NCBI GenBank assembly: GCA_017511325.1
Contig: JAFWKS010000269.1
Location: forward strand, 1 to 12,179
Reading direction: 5' to 3'
DNA: 12,179 nucleotides
Source of the DNA: Erysipelotrichaceae bacterium
GTDB lineage: Bacteria; Bacillota_I; Bacilli_A; Erysipelotrichales; Erysipelotrichaceae
Shown: piece after piece, positions 1 to 6,747 of the stretch
Layout: every line of letters starts with the position of its first letter
Position numbering within the stretch: the first letter of the stretch is position 1
Position numbers and translations under genes: made by a program
The notes under the pieces: model-generated
The model's input: only the letters and a program-made list of their open reading frames with translations
The model's database searches: none
What the model was told of the DNA's origin: nothing

Positions 1-32
1 AATATTATAACCGCCCAAACAGCTAAATCTTC

Positions 33-61
33 TTTACAATAACCGATCAAAATCCTATTAT
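33..61 (+). promoter_or_regulatory. Sigma-70-type promoter for the first GGDEF gene
   Basis: A -35 box TTTACA (33-38) and a -10 box TATTAT (56-61) are separated by 17 bases, close to the housekeeping consensus. The predicted transcript starts near 68, leaving a leader of about 15 bases before the ATG at 83. Only a weak GGAT purine stretch lies in front of that ATG, so translation initiation may be modest. Confidence 0.55.
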
Positions 62-82
62 ATTAATTACGGATAATAGTTT

Positions 83-1300
83 ATGTATTATACGCTTATT
101 GGGATCAATGCTTTACTGGTACTGATAATAACCAATCACGACATATTCTTTCATTGGCAGCAGAATGGTTCTGAAGTCTCGAAAATATACCGTCGTTTTC
201 TTTTGAGCATTGCTGCCTATTACATTACAGATATGCTTTGGGGCATTCTGGACGCTCTACATCTGATGACCCCTCTGTTCATCGATACCGAGGCTTATTT
301 CATAACTATCGCTTTGTCTGTCTTCCTTTGGACGCACTACGTAGTTGTCTACCTTGAGGAAAAACGTGTATTCGCAATTTTTCTGCGCAATGCCGGGATC
401 GCCTTCCTGATAGTTGAAACATTCATAACCATCCTGAACATCTTCAAACCGGTCATGTTCTGGTTTGATCAGCAGGGCGCCTATCATACCGGCATCGGCA
501 GGAACATCATGCTGTCAGCCCAGATCACCCTGCTTCTTCTGACTTCTGTTTATGCTTTGCATGTCGCTTCATTCGCCGATGATTCAAAAAGAAACAGGTA
601 TCACGCGATCGGTTTCTTCGGACTCATCATGGCCTTTTTCCTTTCTCTTCAGTATTTCTATCCTTTGCTTCCGTTATATTCGATCGGCTATATGCTGGGA
701 AGCTGTCTGCTTAAGACTTTCGTTATTGAAGATGAAAAGGAAGAATACCGCCGCGATCTGGAAGTTTCCCTGCAAAGAGAGAAGGCTCAGCTCAAGGAAC
801 TTATCACAGCCCGTGAGCTGGCATATACCGATCCTTTGACCGGTGTCAGAAGCAAGCTGGCCTACATGGAGAAGGAGGAACAGATCGATAAGGAGATCGC
901 TGATGGTGTTAAAGAAAACTTTGCGATCGTCGCTTTCGACCTCAATGGTCTCAAGTATACGAATGATACCTTAGGCCATGACGAAGGTGACAAGCTCGTC
1001 GTAAATGCCGCAAAACTGATATCCGCATGTTTCCCTAATTCTGTAGTATACAGGATCGGCGGTGATGAATTCGCTACGATCCTTGAAGGCCAGGATTATA
1101 AAGACAGAAAGATGCTGCTTGATCAGTTCAACAAAAAGACTGATGAAAACATCTTAAACAACGAAGTCGTCGTTTCTGCAGGCATGACCGACTATCTGCC
1201 ATACGAAGATAATTCCTATGACCGTGTCTTCATGCGTGCCGATCAGGAGATGTATAAACGCAAGGATCAGCTGAAACATTCAGGTGTATACAAAAGATAA
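83..1300 (+). CDS. Membrane-anchored GGDEF protein (probable diguanylate cyclase)
   Basis: This is a 405-residue protein likely to make cyclic-di-GMP from two GTP at the cytoplasmic face of the membrane. Residues 1-214 are hydrophobic, with about six or seven predicted membrane helices (for example 1-17, 37-58, 69-92, 103-122, 142-163 and 175-214). They form an integral-membrane sensor whose family I cannot name. A charged, probably coiled-coil linker (about 214-246) leads into the GGDEF domain (about 247-400). That domain opens with DPLTG (250-254), has DLNGLK (286-291) and carries an intact GGDEF motif at 326-330. The feedback inhibitory RxxD site, expected to end five residues before the motif, is absent: the place reads FPNS. 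The enzyme is therefore probably active and not inhibited by product at the classical site. The gene has its own promoter and ends at a hairpin shared with the convergent PLP-enzyme gene. The GGDEF call is firm; the sensed signal is unknown. Confidence 0.93.
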   Translation: MYYTLIGINALLVLIITNHDIFFHWQQNGSEVSKIYRRFLLSIAAYYITDMLWGILDALHLMTPLFIDTEAYFITIALSVFLWTHYVVVYLEEKRVFAIFLRNAGIAFLIVETFITILNIFKPVMFWFDQQGAYHTGIGRNIMLSAQITLLLLTSVYALHVASFADDSKRNRYHAIGFFGLIMAFFLSLQYFYPLLPLYSIGYMLGSCLLKTFVIEDEKEEYRRDLEVSLQREKAQLKELITARELAYTDPLTGVRSKLAYMEKEEQIDKEIADGVKENFAIVAFDLNGLKYTNDTLGHDEGDKLVVNAAKLISACFPNSVVYRIGGDEFATILEGQDYKDRKMLLDQFNKKTDENILNNEVVVSAGMTDYLPYEDNSYDRVFMRADQEMYKRKDQLKHSGVYKR

Positions 1301-1308
1301 AAAGTAAC

Positions 1309-1337
1309 AACGGACTCATTCGAGTCCGTTTATTTTA
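1309..1337. terminator. Bidirectional terminator between convergent genes
   Basis: A perfect 9-base stem (AACGGACTC, 1309-1317, with GAGTCCGTT, 1322-1330) and an ATTC loop are followed by TATTTTAT on the + strand. On the - strand the stem is followed by GTTACTTTTT, a less ideal tract. It lies in the 43-base gap between the GGDEF gene and the convergent PLP-enzyme gene, so it probably ends both transcripts, best in the + direction. Confidence 0.8.
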
Positions 1338-1343
1338 TATGGT

Positions 1344-2531
1344 TTAATTCTCTTTGAATTCAGCAGCGATCCTTTCAAGAGCCTTCAGGCATATATGACG
1401 CGGAGAAGAAAGACAGGCACGATGGACCTGGGCTTTGCGCCAGTCATCAAAGAAGAGACCTGAATTGAGTATCACTCCGGCTTTGCCATAGATCTTTTTG
1501 ATCACTTCTTCATCACTTAGACCATAGCCAGAAAAATCGATGTTTATTGAATAGCCACCTTCTGGTCTGATGACCTTTGCTTTTGGCAGATTTTTATGGA
1601 TATAGTCGATGCAGACATCAATGTTTTCATCAAGATATTCATTCAATGCATCGAGCCAGGCTTCAGCTTTTGTATAAGCGGATATGACAGCCTGGATGCC
1701 AAATGGTGAAGGCATGGAATACATGTCGCTGCTTTCTGTCTTGAGCTTTGGATCACAGATGATCAGATTGGTCATGGCCAGTCCTGCCAGATTGAAAGTC
1801 TTGTTTACAGCAGTGGCCGCGATCAGGCCTTCAGGACCGCAGGCTTTCATCATCGGTTCAAAGCTTTGTCCTTTTCTGATGATGTCTGAATGGACTTCAT
1901 CGGAAACGATCAATACATTATGCCTTCTGCAGATATCCGCTACTTTATTGAGTTCCTCGTGAGTGAATACTCTTCCAGTAGGATTGTGCGGATGGCACAT
2001 TATGAACATCGTATTGTTTTTATCTTCACAGGCTTTTTCAAAAGCTTCATAGTCGATCGTAAAGTATTCGTTTCCGTCATTGATCATCCTTACCTGCACA
2101 TATCTCCTGCCCTGACTCTCGACATCTCCGTGATAGCCGTAACAAGGCGTAAGTACGATGACTCCTTCATTAGGCTTCGTATACAGCTTTACGCATACAG
2201 CCACAGCATTATGGGTGCCTGGGCAATAGAAGATATCATCTTTATTGAAATGCCATCCCTGTCTTTTTGCGTACCAGCCACATACAGCTTCATAGTATTC
2301 ATCAGGAATGACGGAATATCCATAGATGCCATGATCTGCAAGCTTCTTTAAATCTTCAATGATCTCCGGGGCTGTCTTAAAATCCATATCGGCCGTCTCA
2401 AGGCAGATCACATCATCTCTGACTTTCTTTACACCAAGATCATTAAGGATGTAAGAAGGACTTTTCCACTTGAAGGAGAAAGAGTAAGGACCATGGATCC
2501 TGTCGATAACTTCATCAAATTCATATTTCAT
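1344..2531 (-). CDS. patB: PatB/MalY-family PLP enzyme (C-S lyase or aminotransferase)
   Basis: This is a 395-residue fold-type I PLP enzyme of the MalY/PatB branch. Family members cleave cystathionine or other cysteine C-S conjugates and can also transaminate. Motifs from the ATG at 2531: HNPTGR around residues 182-187, SDEVHSD with the cofactor-ring Asp at 211, the Schiff-base lysine in NKTFNLAG at about 244, and the carboxylate-binding Arg in a C-terminal HRACLSSPR stretch at about 371. The N terminus MKYEFDEVIDR is typical of the family. An upstream in-frame TTG at 2627 would add 32 residues unlike family N termini. The ATG has a good AAGGA site nine bases away, so I choose 2531. The gene is divergent from the iron-type alcohol dehydrogenase and convergent with the GGDEF gene. 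The substrate cannot be decided from sequence; cystathionine beta-lyase is the usual annotation. Confidence 0.9.
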   Translation of the reverse strand: MKYEFDEVIDRIHGPYSFSFKWKSPSYILNDLGVKKVRDDVICLETADMDFKTAPEIIEDLKKLADHGIYGYSVIPDEYYEAVCGWYAKRQGWHFNKDDIFYCPGTHNAVAVCVKLYTKPNEGVIVLTPCYGYHGDVESQGRRYVQVRMINDGNEYFTIDYEAFEKACEDKNNTMFIMCHPHNPTGRVFTHEELNKVADICRRHNVLIVSDEVHSDIIRKGQSFEPMMKACGPEGLIAATAVNKTFNLAGLAMTNLIICDPKLKTESSDMYSMPSPFGIQAVISAYTKAEAWLDALNEYLDENIDVCIDYIHKNLPKAKVIRPEGGYSINIDFSGYGLSDEEVIKKIYGKAGVILNSGLFFDDWRKAQVHRACLSSPRHICLKALERIAAEFKEN

Positions 2532-2540
2532 AATTGTTCT

Positions 2541-2545
2541 TCCTT
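2541..2545 (-). promoter_or_regulatory. Shine-Dalgarno site fixing the PLP-enzyme start
   Basis: On the - strand AAGGA lies nine bases before the ATG at 2531. The alternative upstream TTG at 2627 overlaps the expected transcription start and has no comparable site. This supports the shorter 395-residue product. Confidence 0.75.
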
Positions 2546-2632
2546 TTTCAAGCAGGCCTAAGATGAGGACCTGATCGTCTTCTTTATAGTATCCTGCTTT
2601 TCTTTTGAAAATGTCTTTATTCCTCAAAGATA

Positions 2633-2638
2633 ATTATA
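2633..2638 (-). promoter_or_regulatory. -10 box TATAAT for the PLP-enzyme gene
   Basis: A consensus TATAAT reads on the - strand at 2638-2633. No good -35 box sits 16-18 bases upstream; a CTGACA at 2665-2660 is spaced by 21 bases. Transcription would begin near 2626, giving a leader of about 95 bases before the ATG at 2531. Confidence 0.45.
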
Positions 2639-2676
2639 TCCGATATCCTGACGTGTGCTTGTCAGCTAAATTCAGC

Positions 2677-2682
2677 TATAAT
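2677..2682 (+). promoter_or_regulatory. -10 box TATAAT immediately before the alcohol dehydrogenase start
   Basis: A perfect TATAAT ends only six bases before the ATG at 2689. Transcription starting about seven bases after the box would begin at or next to the start codon, implying a leaderless mRNA. No -35 box is clear at standard spacing; TTGTCA at 2659-2664 is only 12 bases away. No Shine-Dalgarno sequence precedes the ATG. Confidence 0.45.
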
Positions 2683-2688
2683 TAGTTC

Positions 2689-3768
2689 ATGATAAAAAGC
2701 GATAAAGTCCATGTGATCTACGGCAAAGATGTCGTCCTTAAAAACAGGACAGCGATCCGTGCTTTGGGCAACAGATTTCTGATCGTTTGCGGCAGAAGCA
2801 GTGCCAGACTGTCAAACGCTCTTGATGATGTGCTCGAAGTACTTAAAGGCAAAGATTATATCATTTATGATCGGATCAGAGAAAATCCTGAGGTCGCTTC
2901 GATCCTTGAAGCTGCGAAACTTCTTGATGGTGTCGACTGCGTTATAGGGATCGGCGGAGGATCGCCGCTTGATGCTGCCAAAGTCATCGCCTGTTTAAAG
3001 CGCAACAAAGCCACCAGCGAAGAAGAGCTCTATGCTCAGAAATGGGAGAACAAGAGTCTGCCGCTGATCCTGATCGGCACGACAGCCGGGACCGGAAGTG
3101 AAGTGACCAAGGTGGCTGTCTTAAGCAAGGCCAACGGGCGCAAGAGCAGTATCCATAACGACAGGTTCTATGCCGACTTCGCTCTATGCGATCCAAAATA
3201 TACTTCCTCTATGCCGCGCATGATCACGATCTCTACAGCGATCGATGCCTTGACTCATTGCAACGAGAGCTATTTTTCCAATAAAGCAACTGATCTTTCA
3301 CGCGAATATGCGATCACAGGCATAAAACTGCTTCTGCTTGGACTTAGATCTATTGATGATCTAAGTGAAGAGACAAGAGATAAGCTGTATCAGGGATCTC
3401 TGTATGGCGGCCTGGCTATCGATATGACCGGGACGACTTTTGCCCACAATGTCGGCTACTACCTCACGGAAAAGTACCACATCCCTCATGGTTTTGCGTG
3501 TGCCATCTTCCAGGAAGATCTGTTTGCTTTTGAAACAGAAAACAATAAAGAATATACGGAAGAGTTTTTTAAGAAGATCGGCATGAATAGAGAAGAGTAT
3601 ACTGAGCTGATAGATTCATTGATCCCGCAATATGATATCGCCATAGATGAAAACACTCTGAAAGAGATCTTGCCACGCTGGAATGACAACAGCAGCGTCA
3701 AGAACACCTATGGTCAAATGATGCTCAGCGATATCGAAACGATACTCAGAAAGAAATTCTGCAGATAA
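2689..3768 (+). CDS. Iron-containing alcohol dehydrogenase family protein
   Basis: This is a 359-residue member of the group III (iron-type) alcohol dehydrogenases, cytoplasmic NAD(P)-dependent enzymes that interconvert alcohols and aldehydes or ketones. The N-terminal dinucleotide-binding half carries GIGGGSPLDAAK (GGGS at 89-92) and the phosphate-contacting TTAGTGSE (131-138). The C-terminal helical half carries metal ligands in the family pattern: Asp186 and His190 (DALTH), His253 (FAHN) and His267 (IPHG). All four are present, so it should be active. It is slightly shorter than the usual 380-390 residues. The ATG at 2689 fits the family N terminus but has no visible Shine-Dalgarno site. 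It is divergent from the PLP-enzyme gene. The substrate is unknown; butanol, propanediol and lactaldehyde-type enzymes share these motifs. No hairpin follows the stop, so readthrough into the glutaredoxin-like gene is possible. Confidence 0.9.
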   Translation: MIKSDKVHVIYGKDVVLKNRTAIRALGNRFLIVCGRSSARLSNALDDVLEVLKGKDYIIYDRIRENPEVASILEAAKLLDGVDCVIGIGGGSPLDAAKVIACLKRNKATSEEELYAQKWENKSLPLILIGTTAGTGSEVTKVAVLSKANGRKSSIHNDRFYADFALCDPKYTSSMPRMITISTAIDALTHCNESYFSNKATDLSREYAITGIKLLLLGLRSIDDLSEETRDKLYQGSLYGGLAIDMTGTTFAHNVGYYLTEKYHIPHGFACAIFQEDLFAFETENNKEYTEEFFKKIGMNREEYTELIDSLIPQYDIAIDENTLKEILPRWNDNSSVKNTYGQMMLSDIETILRKKFCR

Positions 3769-3800
3769 AACAAGAACTGATGTATACAGAAGCATATCGT

Positions 3801-3829
3801 TTGCCAAAAGGCAGATGATCTTATAGTAT
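3801..3829 (+). promoter_or_regulatory. Candidate promoter for the glutaredoxin-like gene
   Basis: TTGCCA (3801-3806, five of six matches to the -35 consensus) and TAGTAT (3824-3829, four of six) are separated by 17 bases. TATAGT at 3822-3827 is an alternative -10 with a short spacer. The transcript would start near 3836, just before the AGGAG ribosome site. Confidence 0.4.
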
Positions 3830-3853
3830 GAGGGAAACAAAGGAGCACATCAC

Positions 3854-4180
3854 ATGATTAAAGTATTTGGAAATCTCAACTGTCCTTATTGCGTCGTTTT
3901 GAAAGAGAATCTTGACCGCAATAATATCGAATATGAATTTGTAGACGTCCTTGGCAGTTTAAGCAATCTTGGAGCTTTTCTGGCGCTCAGGGATAAAGAA
4001 CCGGTATTCGATCATCTTAAACAGATCAACGATATAGGCTTGCCTGCTTTCATTGATGAAGAAGGCCGCGTTCGCATCGACTGGGAGAACTATCTTACAG
4101 AACACGGCTACGAGATCCCTGTTCCAAAAGCCTCGATATTTGAAAACAGTTCCTGCAGTATCGACCGTAAAGGCTGTTAA
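3854..4180 (+). CDS. Glutaredoxin-like thiol-disulfide protein (CPYC)
   Basis: This is a 108-residue cytoplasmic protein of the thioredoxin fold, expected to reduce disulfides or transfer electrons to thiol enzymes. The beta strand MIKVFG leads into the redox-active pair Cys10-Pro-Tyr-Cys13. GLPAF (62-66) supplies the cis-proline that packs against the active site. The segment between about residues 33 and 61 is longer than in classical glutaredoxins of about 85 residues. This resembles the longer Firmicute 'glutaredoxin-related' proteins. The C-terminal tail adds two more cysteines, Cys101 and Cys108, the last being the final residue. An AGGAG site (3841-3845) eight bases before the ATG supports the start. 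The gene lies 85 bases downstream of the alcohol dehydrogenase and ends at a strong hairpin shared with the convergent hydroxyacid dehydrogenase. The electron donor and target are unknown. Confidence 0.85.
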   Translation: MIKVFGNLNCPYCVVLKENLDRNNIEYEFVDVLGSLSNLGAFLALRDKEPVFDHLKQINDIGLPAFIDEEGRVRIDWENYLTEHGYEIPVPKASIFENSSCSIDRKGC

Positions 4181-4183
4181 ATG

Positions 4184-4219
4184 AAACTCCTGAACATCAA
4201 AGTTCAGGAGTTTGTTTTA
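4184..4219. terminator. Strong shared terminator, glutaredoxin-like gene / hydroxyacid dehydrogenase
   Basis: A perfect 12-base stem (AAACTCCTGAAC, 4184-4195, with its complement at 4202-4213) and a six-base loop are followed by GTTTTAAT on the + strand. It begins three bases after the glutaredoxin-like stop codon and ends just before the convergent dehydrogenase stop. On the - strand the tract after the stem is weaker (CATTTAA). Confidence 0.85.
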
Positions 4220-5158
4220 ATATCCAAGTTTTCTGTCTACGATATGGATCGGCTCTTTTCCCTGAACGATCAGTTCCATATTGTTCAGTATGACATCCAT
4301 GACTGCCCAGTAGTTTATTCCTGCCCTGAAACCGCCGGATACATGCGGGGTGATGTAGACTCTTTCTGTCGTCCAAAGCGGATGATCTTCGCTCAAAGGT
4401 TCCGGATCCATCACATCAAGACACGCCGCTTTCAGATGCCCCTCATTCATGACCTTGATCAGATCATCCGTGACGATGGCGTTGCCTCTTCCGACATTGA
4501 GGATGATCGCCTCATCTTTCATGAGCCTGAGCCTTCTTTCATCGAACAGGCCGTCGACTTCCGGCGTGCCCGGAAGGCTCAATGCCACGACATCCATCAG
4601 TGGAAGTATCTCATCCATCTCTTTTACACTCAGCAGTTTCTTTACAAAGTCCGGCCTGTCATGGATCGTTCTTCTTACCCCATAGCACTCTGCTCCGAGC
4701 ACATGAGCTTTCTCAAGATAAGCAGTACCGATAGCTCCCATGCCGACCGAAAGGATCTTTGAGCCCTTGAAACGCATGACGTCCAGCAGCAGGCCCCACT
4801 TCTTTTCATCCTGCATATGCATGTATTCCTTCATCCTCTTCATGGCCATCAGCGTCGTGGTGATCATATGTTCAGCGATCGCTTCCCCATAGGCGCCATA
4901 GGCATTAGCCAGTTTGACGCGATCGGGAAGCCAGTTGAAAGTATTGGCTCCGGCGGAATAGATCTGGTTATAGCGAAGCTTCGGCATCCTTTCGACCATA
5001 TCTTTATTCAAAGGTCCCACGAATACTTCCACATCTTTAAGATCTTCGTCTTTTATCTCATTATTGTTTCTGACAAAAACGACTTCCGCATCCTTCAAGG
5101 CCATGAACCTCTGCTTGACTTCATCGGTATGTTCACCGCTGATCATTATTTTTACCAT
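4217..5158 (-). CDS. D-isomer-specific 2-hydroxyacid dehydrogenase
   Basis: This is a 313-residue NAD(P)-dependent enzyme of the D-2-hydroxyacid dehydrogenase superfamily, which reduces 2-oxoacids to D-2-hydroxyacids and the reverse. The nucleotide-binding loop reads GMGAIG (139-144). The catalytic triad of the family is complete: Arg224 in NVGRGN, Glu253 in DPEPL and His272 in TPHVSGG. The N-terminal substrate lobe (1-100) is less conserved. The length is normal for a short, ACT-less member. A GGAG ribosome site lies about nine bases before the ATG. The gene is divergent from glutamate dehydrogenase and convergent with the glutaredoxin-like gene. The substrate cannot be assigned: phosphoglycerate, glyoxylate/hydroxypyruvate, lactate and 2-hydroxyglutarate enzymes all share these motifs. 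The position beside gdhA makes 2-oxoglutarate a reasonable, untested candidate. Confidence 0.9.
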   Translation of the reverse strand: MVKIMISGEHTDEVKQRFMALKDAEVVFVRNNNEIKDEDLKDVEVFVGPLNKDMVERMPKLRYNQIYSAGANTFNWLPDRVKLANAYGAYGEAIAEHMITTTLMAMKRMKEYMHMQDEKKWGLLLDVMRFKGSKILSVGMGAIGTAYLEKAHVLGAECYGVRRTIHDRPDFVKKLLSVKEMDEILPLMDVVALSLPGTPEVDGLFDERRLRLMKDEAIILNVGRGNAIVTDDLIKVMNEGHLKAACLDVMDPEPLSEDHPLWTTERVYITPHVSGGFRAGINYWAVMDVILNNMELIVQGKEPIHIVDRKLGY

Positions 5159-5187
5159 ACTTTTTCTCCGCTTTTCTTATATTCAGC

Positions 5188-5196
5188 ATTATATCA
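5188..5196 (-). promoter_or_regulatory. Extended -10 promoter for the hydroxyacid dehydrogenase
   Basis: On the - strand the sequence TGATATAAT (5196-5188) is a perfect extended -10 element (TGn followed by TATAAT). The -35 region is not recognisable, which is common for extended -10 promoters. The transcript would begin near 5181, giving a leader of about 23 bases that contains the GGAG ribosome site. Confidence 0.6.
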
Positions 5197-5279
5197 GCAG
5201 TTATTAATGAAGAGCTCCTTCGTGACTTTTTGATACTGATCATTTTTATCATTGTCTTTGTAGTATTATTTTTTATTTC

Positions 5280-5288
5280 TGCTAAGAT
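5280..5288 (+). promoter_or_regulatory. Extended -10 promoter for glutamate dehydrogenase
   Basis: TGCTAAGAT (5280-5288) fits an extended -10 element, with TAAGAT matching four of six consensus bases. TTGTAG at 5258-5263 could be a -35 box but the spacer is 19 bases. An AGAGG ribosome site (5295-5299) follows, ten bases before the ATG at 5310. Confidence 0.45.
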
Positions 5289-5309
5289 GAGATTAGAGGT
5301 AAATAGCTT

Positions 5310-6662
5310 ATGGACCCATATATAAAAAATACCATCGATGTCATCTACGACAAATACCGGACGCAGCCGGAGTTCGTACAGGCCGTAGAGGAGTTTTTAT
5401 TATCAATCGAGCCAGTGATCAGAAATCATCCCGAATATGAAAAAAACGATCTGCTGATGAGACTGGTCACTCCGGAGAGACTTTTCAAATTCAGAGTAGT
5501 CTGGACAGATGATGAGGGGAAAGCCCATACCAATATGGGCTATCGCTGTCAGTTCAATGGTGCGATCGGTCCTTATAAAGGCGGGCTGCGTTTTCAAAAG
5601 AACGTCAATGAAAGCATCATCAAATTCCTGGCCTTTGAACAGACTTTCAAGAATTCTCTGACCGGTCTTCCGATCGGTGGAGGCAAAGGCGGAAGTGATT
5701 TCGATCCGGCAGGCAGATCAGAAGCCGAGATCATGCGTTTCTGTCAGAGCTTCATGAGTGCACTATACCGCTATATCGGACCCGATATTGATGTCCCGGC
5801 CGGAGATATGGGTGTCTCGCAAAGAGAGATCGGCTATCTTTTTGGTCAGTATCGACGCCTCAAGGGAAATTTTGAAAACGGCGTCCTAACCGGAAAAGGC
5901 CTTTCATATGGAGGCTCTTTGATCAGACCTGAAGCAACAGGCTACGGTGCGGTCTATTATCTGGATGAAGTCCTGAAACATGAGAACGATACTCTTGAAG
6001 GCAAAAGGATCGGCGTTTCGGGCTATGGCAACGTTGCCTGGGGCATCATGAAGAAAGCTGCTGAACTTAATGCCAAAGTCATATACATGTCCGGACCGGA
6101 TGGATATATCCGTGATCCTGATGGAATCAATACCAAAGAAAAACTCAACTACATCCTTGAGATGCGCATGAAAGATCCGATGCATTGCAAGCCTTATGCG
6201 GATAGATTCAAATGTGAATTCATTCAAAGCAAGAAGTTCTGGGGTGTTGAAGATGTGGATATATACATGCCTGCAGCTGTACAGAACGATGTCGGTTTCG
6301 AGACCGCCAAACTCATCGCCAAGTCAGGTGTCAGATACTACATCGAAGTCGCAAACATGCCTACGACCAATGATGCTTTGACGCTGCTCAGATCATGTGA
6401 TCACATGATTGTCGCCCCTTCCAAAGCCGTGAATGCCGGAGGTGTCGGGGTCTCTGCTTTGGAGATGTCACAGAACTCTGAAAGACTGTCGTGGTCTAAA
6501 GAAGAAGTCGACAGCCAGCTGCACAGGATGATGGTGAACATCCACAACGAATCCATGAAAGCAGCTGAAGCCTACGGGCTTGGTTATGACCTCGTATCCG
6601 GCGCAAACATTGCGGGCTTCAAGAAAGTGGCGGACGCCATGATGGAACAGGGCTTATTCTAA
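5310..6662 (+). CDS. gdhA: Glutamate dehydrogenase (hexameric, about 450 residues)
   Basis: This 450-residue enzyme interconverts L-glutamate and 2-oxoglutarate plus ammonia in the cytoplasm. It has the full length of the small hexameric class. The substrate domain has YKGGLRF with Lys90, Lys114 in QTFKNS, the catalytic Lys126 in GGGKGGSDFDP and the catalytic Asp166 in DVPAGDMG. The glutamate-contacting Ser382 lies in a VSALEMSQNSERLSW stretch. The dinucleotide loop reads GYGNVA (238-243), and the second strand ends in a MSGPDGYIRDPDGI stretch. From memory, the well-studied NAD-dependent Clostridium symbiosum enzyme is nearly identical in this last region and in the C-terminal third. NAD use and a catabolic role are therefore plausible, though motifs alone do not prove the cofactor. 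The gene is monocistronic, with an extended -10 promoter, an AGAGG ribosome site and a terminator. It is divergent from the hydroxyacid dehydrogenase. Confidence 0.97.
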   Translation: MDPYIKNTIDVIYDKYRTQPEFVQAVEEFLLSIEPVIRNHPEYEKNDLLMRLVTPERLFKFRVVWTDDEGKAHTNMGYRCQFNGAIGPYKGGLRFQKNVNESIIKFLAFEQTFKNSLTGLPIGGGKGGSDFDPAGRSEAEIMRFCQSFMSALYRYIGPDIDVPAGDMGVSQREIGYLFGQYRRLKGNFENGVLTGKGLSYGGSLIRPEATGYGAVYYLDEVLKHENDTLEGKRIGVSGYGNVAWGIMKKAAELNAKVIYMSGPDGYIRDPDGINTKEKLNYILEMRMKDPMHCKPYADRFKCEFIQSKKFWGVEDVDIYMPAAVQNDVGFETAKLIAKSGVRYYIEVANMPTTNDALTLLRSCDHMIVAPSKAVNAGGVGVSALEMSQNSERLSWSKEEVDSQLHRMMVNIHNESMKAAEAYGLGYDLVSGANIAGFKKVADAMMEQGLF

Positions 6663-6687
6663 ATATCGCTTGTTGACCAGAGCATTT

Positions 6688-6725
6688 AAAAACTGTTACG
6701 ACTGTGTGAGTGTAACAGTTTTTTC
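6688..6725. terminator. Terminator after glutamate dehydrogenase, probably shared
   Basis: A stem of about 12 bases with AACTGTTAC (6691-6699) and its complement (6712-6720), extended by flanking A and T bases, closes a 12-base loop. It runs into TTTTTTC on the + strand. The A-run on the left gives a T-run on the - strand, so it can also end the convergent secreted-protein gene, whose stop codon is at 6748-6750. Confidence 0.85.
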
Positions 6726-6747
6726 AACTTTGTTTTATTGATCCGAT

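Noticed and set aside
1890..2351. Open frame of 153 codons on the + strand
   Set aside because: It is antisense within the PLP-enzyme gene, has no ribosome site and has a composition typical of shadow frames.
2532..2627. N-terminal extension of the PLP enzyme from a TTG
   Set aside because: The family N terminus begins at the ATG at 2531, which has a good ribosome site. The TTG coincides with the predicted transcription start.
2660..2682. Tandem TCAGCTAAAT/TCAGCTATAAT repeat as an operator between divergent promoters
   Set aside because: The two copies are short and imperfect, and the second is largely the -10 box itself, so chance is a sufficient explanation.
4181..4762. Long open frame on the + strand starting at the codon after the glutaredoxin-like stop
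   Set aside because: It lies antisense to the well-supported hydroxyacid dehydrogenase. Its ATG falls inside the terminator stem, and its product has no recognisable pattern.
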